DNA from: Fasciolopsis buskii
Lineage: Eukaryota; Platyhelminthes; Trematoda; Plagiorchiida; Fasciolidae
Length of the DNA stretch: 64,000 nt
Assembly: GCA_008360955.1 (NCBI GenBank)
Contig: LUCM01000114.1
Location: forward strand, 62,001 to 126,000
Direction: 5' to 3'
Shown: positions 59,698-64,000 of the stretch, one piece after another
How positions within the stretch are numbered: the first letter of the stretch is position 1
How the letters are laid out: every line of letters starts with the position of its first letter
Made by a program: the position numbers and the translations under genes
The notes under the pieces: model-generated
Told to the model about the DNA's origin: nothing
Database searches by the model: none
What the model saw: the letters and a program-made list of their open reading frames with translations, nothing else

Positions 59698-62600
59698 AAA
59701 GTTTTCTTTATCACGTGAAAGCAGATTGCATGAAGCAATCGAGGCCAGAACGGCTAACCAAAAAGAGAATTTTTTGAATTAGATGCAACTGAACTATCCT
59801 GGTAATCATTTATACCGAAGTTGAGATCATGGTGAAATCTACGAGGATTGTCCAAACACAAATGTGAAGTAATTGCAGGATTATTTTTTTATTATTCTCA
59901 TCCCGTTTACTCCAGTCGAAGACGGTATATGTTGTCTCGCGTTAGCTATTCGCTAACCGAGCGCCACATGACGTCAGTTTTTGGTGCATTGTGCCCATAT
60001 TGTCAAATGCTTCGGTTGATAATCTCATGGTGATGTTCTTGATGAGCGGAATTTTGCATCTAAATATAAAAACCACTTCACCACTGAAAGGTACTGTTGA
60101 GTAGCTCTGGATAGCAACCTCTTGGGCCCCAAATGAACAAACACCGAGGGTTGAATGTCATAAGCCGGGGGATCCGCACATGGAACACGGAAACCACTGA
60201 GATGAAACTTTGTACCGCTGCGTCGATTACCATGACCAAAAATGTGTGCCCTCGCTCGGTTTGAACCTGAATTGGGGACTTTTTCTGCCGACTGTCTATA
60301 GAAAAACTGAAAAATCAAAATATATTTTTCAAACTGTTCAAACTTGCTGAGCCCAATTCTACTTCCAATATTGAACAATGTACTACTCAGTACACCTTGA
60401 CAGTCAACGATTACCCTAGGGGTACCGACTTCAATGGATGTGACCCTGAGATTTAGAACTAACCTTACGTTTGTGCGGCCCACAGACGTGTTGTGCGCGG
60501 CACATGTTTTCATCATTCCCCATCTACTTCGAATTGTGAATAGTTAGCGTGCGCTGATGCATCGACTACAAGACCCACAAGTAACAGTTTGGAGGATTGT
60601 TCAGAAAAGTTGCCTAATTATTTAAAAAAAAGAAATTAAAAGGTTGAAAATACAAGAAAACACTAAGTTCAATGAGTTAGTAACAAACATGGGCCTTCGA
60701 TTGCGTTTAAAGAATTCACAGCGTAAGAACCACAGTCCAAGCCAAAACTCTCAACGCGAAGTTCACGTGTCTACACTGAATGTGTTTTCATACTATTAGG
60801 CTGGATAGCATTCTATTCATGAAATAAATCATTTATCAAAATGTCCCACTTTTTATTGCCACTTCTCTGAATTCAAACACCATCTACTGTGCTGAGGGAA
60901 TTCTTTAAAAGGCGGTTGCTTTCACAGGACAAGATAAGCATAGATTAAAAACGCCCGATCTGCGATGAGTGTGAGCTTACAGTTAGTGGAAAAAAACAAG
61001 CGAGTAATTCAACTCAGCAAACGACAAAAGGCAACTTGTTCATACGATAAGCTCAACTGTGGCACGTGTACAGCATACGGACCCAAGCAGTCAACGGAGA
61101 AAAAAACACCGAAAACTCTCGACCTTTCGTCTGTGAACGTTATGCATGTGTGTGCAATCCAGCTGCTAGCAGAAGCGACTCTACTATTCTCAGTAACCTT
61201 TTCCATTGGTTCACACATTAACACTTTCGTTGCGGATAGGGTGGATACTGAATGAAAATATGGAAGATTTGAAAATATCACTGATAGATGAGTTAGCGCA
61301 GCAGCTGTTGCGTAACTAGGTCGAATTATTCATCTTAATACAATGACGTTTCACAAAATCCCCGGTTAGATTTTCGTTTGTAGCATGGACTTCTGGGTAC
61401 CTAGTGCGTAAATGGATTCCCCGTTCAGCGTAAACTTTAGTCTATCCACCTATTTACTTCGAACAAATGTTAGTTGACCTATCGCAATGAATTTGTCATT
61501 TCGTTGGTCACATCACAGGTTGCAGATTTTCATAGGCCTCCGATCGCTTTGCTCAGCGTTTAGATCGTGAGTTTTTCAGCGTCAGTCAAGGCGACATCAT
61601 CAGTGAGCATATAATCTCACAGCCTTTGACTTATAATTTCTAATACTTTTTTGAGAACAGGTCGTGATGCTGGACCTTGTAATCTGAATGGTTTTAAGGG
61701 CCTTCTTTGGAAACACAGAACTGGATTCTGAAGCCCAAACAACACCGCTTCAGCCGGTGCTAGATACTTTTGTCTTATTGTTTTCAACACGTTCGATGTG
61801 ATTTTGTACATCTACCCGAACGCATTATCCTCCAAGACAATACGTCCCGTGTCAACGGTAATAAAATGAAAGATATTTTTTCAGCTTTTCAACCAAAAGG
61901 GATTTGTATTCCCTAACGCTATGAGCCGACCGCTTATTTTACAGTACTTAGCGTCACAGATAAGACTGTGTGAAACACGAAGACTGTTAGCATATCCTCA
62001 AAGTTTGAGAAGATTATTGGCCTAATGATCAAGTTTCCGTGCAAAATGGCAACAGAGGATAGGCAGGCAAGTAACTTTCAAGCACTCAGCCAAAAGTAAA
62101 CAGATTGGGCCCCGGCTGAAAGGTGCTGGCGCACACAAACGTTTTAACGTCGCTACTTCATAAATATATATTTATATAAGCATGTCTATGTATACATATT
62201 CGACAAATCCAAGTGCAAATGATGCGCCATCGAAACCATGACTGAGATCGAAGACGACCAGCGATCAGGACAGAAAATGAAAATAATGTGGATGATTTAC
62301 CAACTATGGTAACTTGTCTATCCCTTACTTCAAGGTCATCGCTTATCCATCGAGATCCATGATTCCCCTGTCGAATTGATAATGCGCTCTTGTCAAAACT
62401 GATGTATGGCTGACTTATTTGAAAGTTAATCAGATTTTGCTCCAGGTATTCTCACGAAATTAATAATCCGGGCGTCCAAGAACAATTGCTTTGTAAGCGT
62501 TGGGATCCCGTCATCACGTCTTCTGGTCTTTCAAAACAGGCTTTTCGTATACGCCACTGTAAGGCACAGACTTGTTCGCAACACTGAACTGAACATATGC

Positions 62601-64000
62601 AGTGCCTTCCACTATTTTCTAAACTGGATCCTTAGGTGGAAAAGAGGGGATAGCTGAACAGTTTCAATAAAAATATAGTACAATGAAGAATAATTCGACG
62701 CCAGCTAGCTTCAAGTGAGATGAAACAACACACCGGTTTCCAAGTGTATTCCATTGTACCAAGCCGATTCCCATCAGTAATACGCCACAAAATAGTATTA
62801 TTCATACAAATATTCCACTTTCTGCTAACCTCAAGGACTGACTTTATTCCCCAACTGTAGATCACCCAAATAATGATGAAATAGGTAGATATACAACACA
62901 TATATACATGTTATTCTTCGCGGTGAATCGCAAGTTATTGTGTTGTAGGTGGAAATATCATCCTCGTGGTTGTGAAACCATGGCTAAGAGAAGTTCTGTT
63001 ACTTATGTGAACTCATCCTAGTGAAAACATGAACAGTTTGCAAATGATTTCTCATTTTTCAAAAGGCTTTTCATTGAAAATTGACTCAAATCAAAAGTCG
63101 GCAACTACATACGTATGCGTGTGCGTCATCAAGACAAGGAACAGACAGGACGTCTCAGGTGACAAAATCCGTGCCCACAGGGTCTTCGAACTTCACCACA
63201 ACATCAGCCGATCGACCTGACAAGTAGCATCGATTCACTGTCTTGGTGTACATAGCCGGTTTTTTGCACAGCTATCCCAGACTTGTTCATCTACCGATAA
63301 TCACTTTGTCATTCGTGTGCTGGGACGATAACATGAAAACACGCAAAACGATTGATGCTGAAGGACGAATTATCCAGCGACTATTTTTACGCGGTCGCAT
63401 TCTCTTTTTAACAATCAATCTCGATGTATTCCAATATACTGTACAGTACACACATGATCACTGCTGTGTTGATCAGAAGAAATCTGATCAGCGAATTAGC
63501 GAAATCAAACTATCGGTTGTTGGAATACGTGGGGAAATTGGGCGATTTTGGCATAATCGTAGTAGAAAAATTGCTAAATTCGGGTCGCATTCCTGTGAAA
63601 CTTTCAAACAGGATTTAACTTTTTCTTTTCTCCAGACAAATGGCGCCAAAGACGTATTTAACTAGTTTCATCGCTATTGGTAACAGTACTTTAGTCTGCT
63701 CACTGGAAGGTTGCGTGACCAAATACAAAAATAACAAAAATTTGACCAGGAATTTTGATGTTTAAGGTTAACAAACCGAAACAATCGTTTCATCCAAAGC
63801 AGCGGCTGTGTTAAAATAAGGGGTTTTGAACACCAGTTCAGTCATCCTCTTGAACAGCTCAAAAAAGCTTCATTGAATTGGATAACTAACTCTGCTGCAA
63901 GTAATTTTCTTCCCATGGTATTCACCGTCAAAGTAAATGCAAAATTCCTACATTAGTCTTAAGTCGATCATGCGGAATTGCAGAACCAATCTTCACAAGT

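Larger units (their letters stand above)
41133..64000. other. upstream flank, no gene recognised
   Basis: Apart from tRNA-like loci, a microsatellite and the possible decayed coding patch at 52-53 kb, I see only short ORFs. The longest (minus 60025-60516, 163 codons; plus 63243-63665, 140 codons) show no known domain. Promoter or 5' untranslated exons of the zinc-finger gene may lie here but are not identifiable by eye. Confidence 0.5.

Noticed and set aside
60025..60516. Longest minus-strand ORF in the upstream flank, apart from the gypsy remnant (163 codons)
   Set aside because: No recognisable domain, no splice context, and the length is possible by chance in 64 kb across six frames.
63243..63665. 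140-codon plus-strand ORF
   Set aside because: No family resemblance and no supporting signals; kept only as a note in the flank description.

Overview
The window reads as animal nuclear DNA, most likely from a parasitic flatworm (trematode-like). Long ORFs are absent, coding sequence comes in short exons with GT-AG borders and introns of about 0.1-3.8 kb, and the only recognisable retroelement is a decayed Ty3/gypsy copy resembling the CsRn1 group known from liver flukes. The species is inferred from style, not proven.

Main content: one multi-exon C2H2 zinc-finger gene on the minus strand, from about 41.1 kb (5' end, uncertain) to about 18.25 kb (stop). I assembled it by eye from splice sites, reading phase and finger motifs. 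Order in the transcript: possible start exon (41120-41132), Ser/Thr/Asp-rich exon (40599-40685), five single-finger exons (36.7, 33.9, 30.7, 27.6 and 27.4 kb), an exon carrying a PLDLS motif of the CtBP-corepressor type (26707-26921), a 37-nt microexon (23925-23961), an acidic exon (20629-20706), then three more single-finger exons (19.1, 18.5 and 18.3 kb) and the stop. Seven of the eight finger exons are exactly 87 nt with phase-1 borders at both ends; the eighth begins and breaks in the same phase. Spliced as proposed, the parts make one open frame of 1191 nt (396 codons plus stop). The architecture, 5 fingers - corepressor motif - acidic linker - 3 fingers, suggests a sequence-specific transcriptional repressor.

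Other content: minus-strand gag/protease/reverse-transcriptase remnants at 7.8-9.5 kb; several tRNA-like loci with a box-B-like motif scattered through introns and flanks (possible old SINEs or degenerate tRNA pseudogenes); a (CCAA)8 microsatellite near 50.4 kb; and a plus-strand patch at 52.2-53.1 kb that looks like decayed coding sequence. I recognise no gene in 1-7.8 kb, 9.5-17.9 kb or 41.2-64 kb.

The most interesting points are the uniform 87-nt exon cassette, the asymmetric pair of PLDLS exon and microexon whose mispairing would shift the last three fingers into a second frame that is also open, and a decayed ninth finger-like exon between the finger exons at 19.1 and 18.5 kb.
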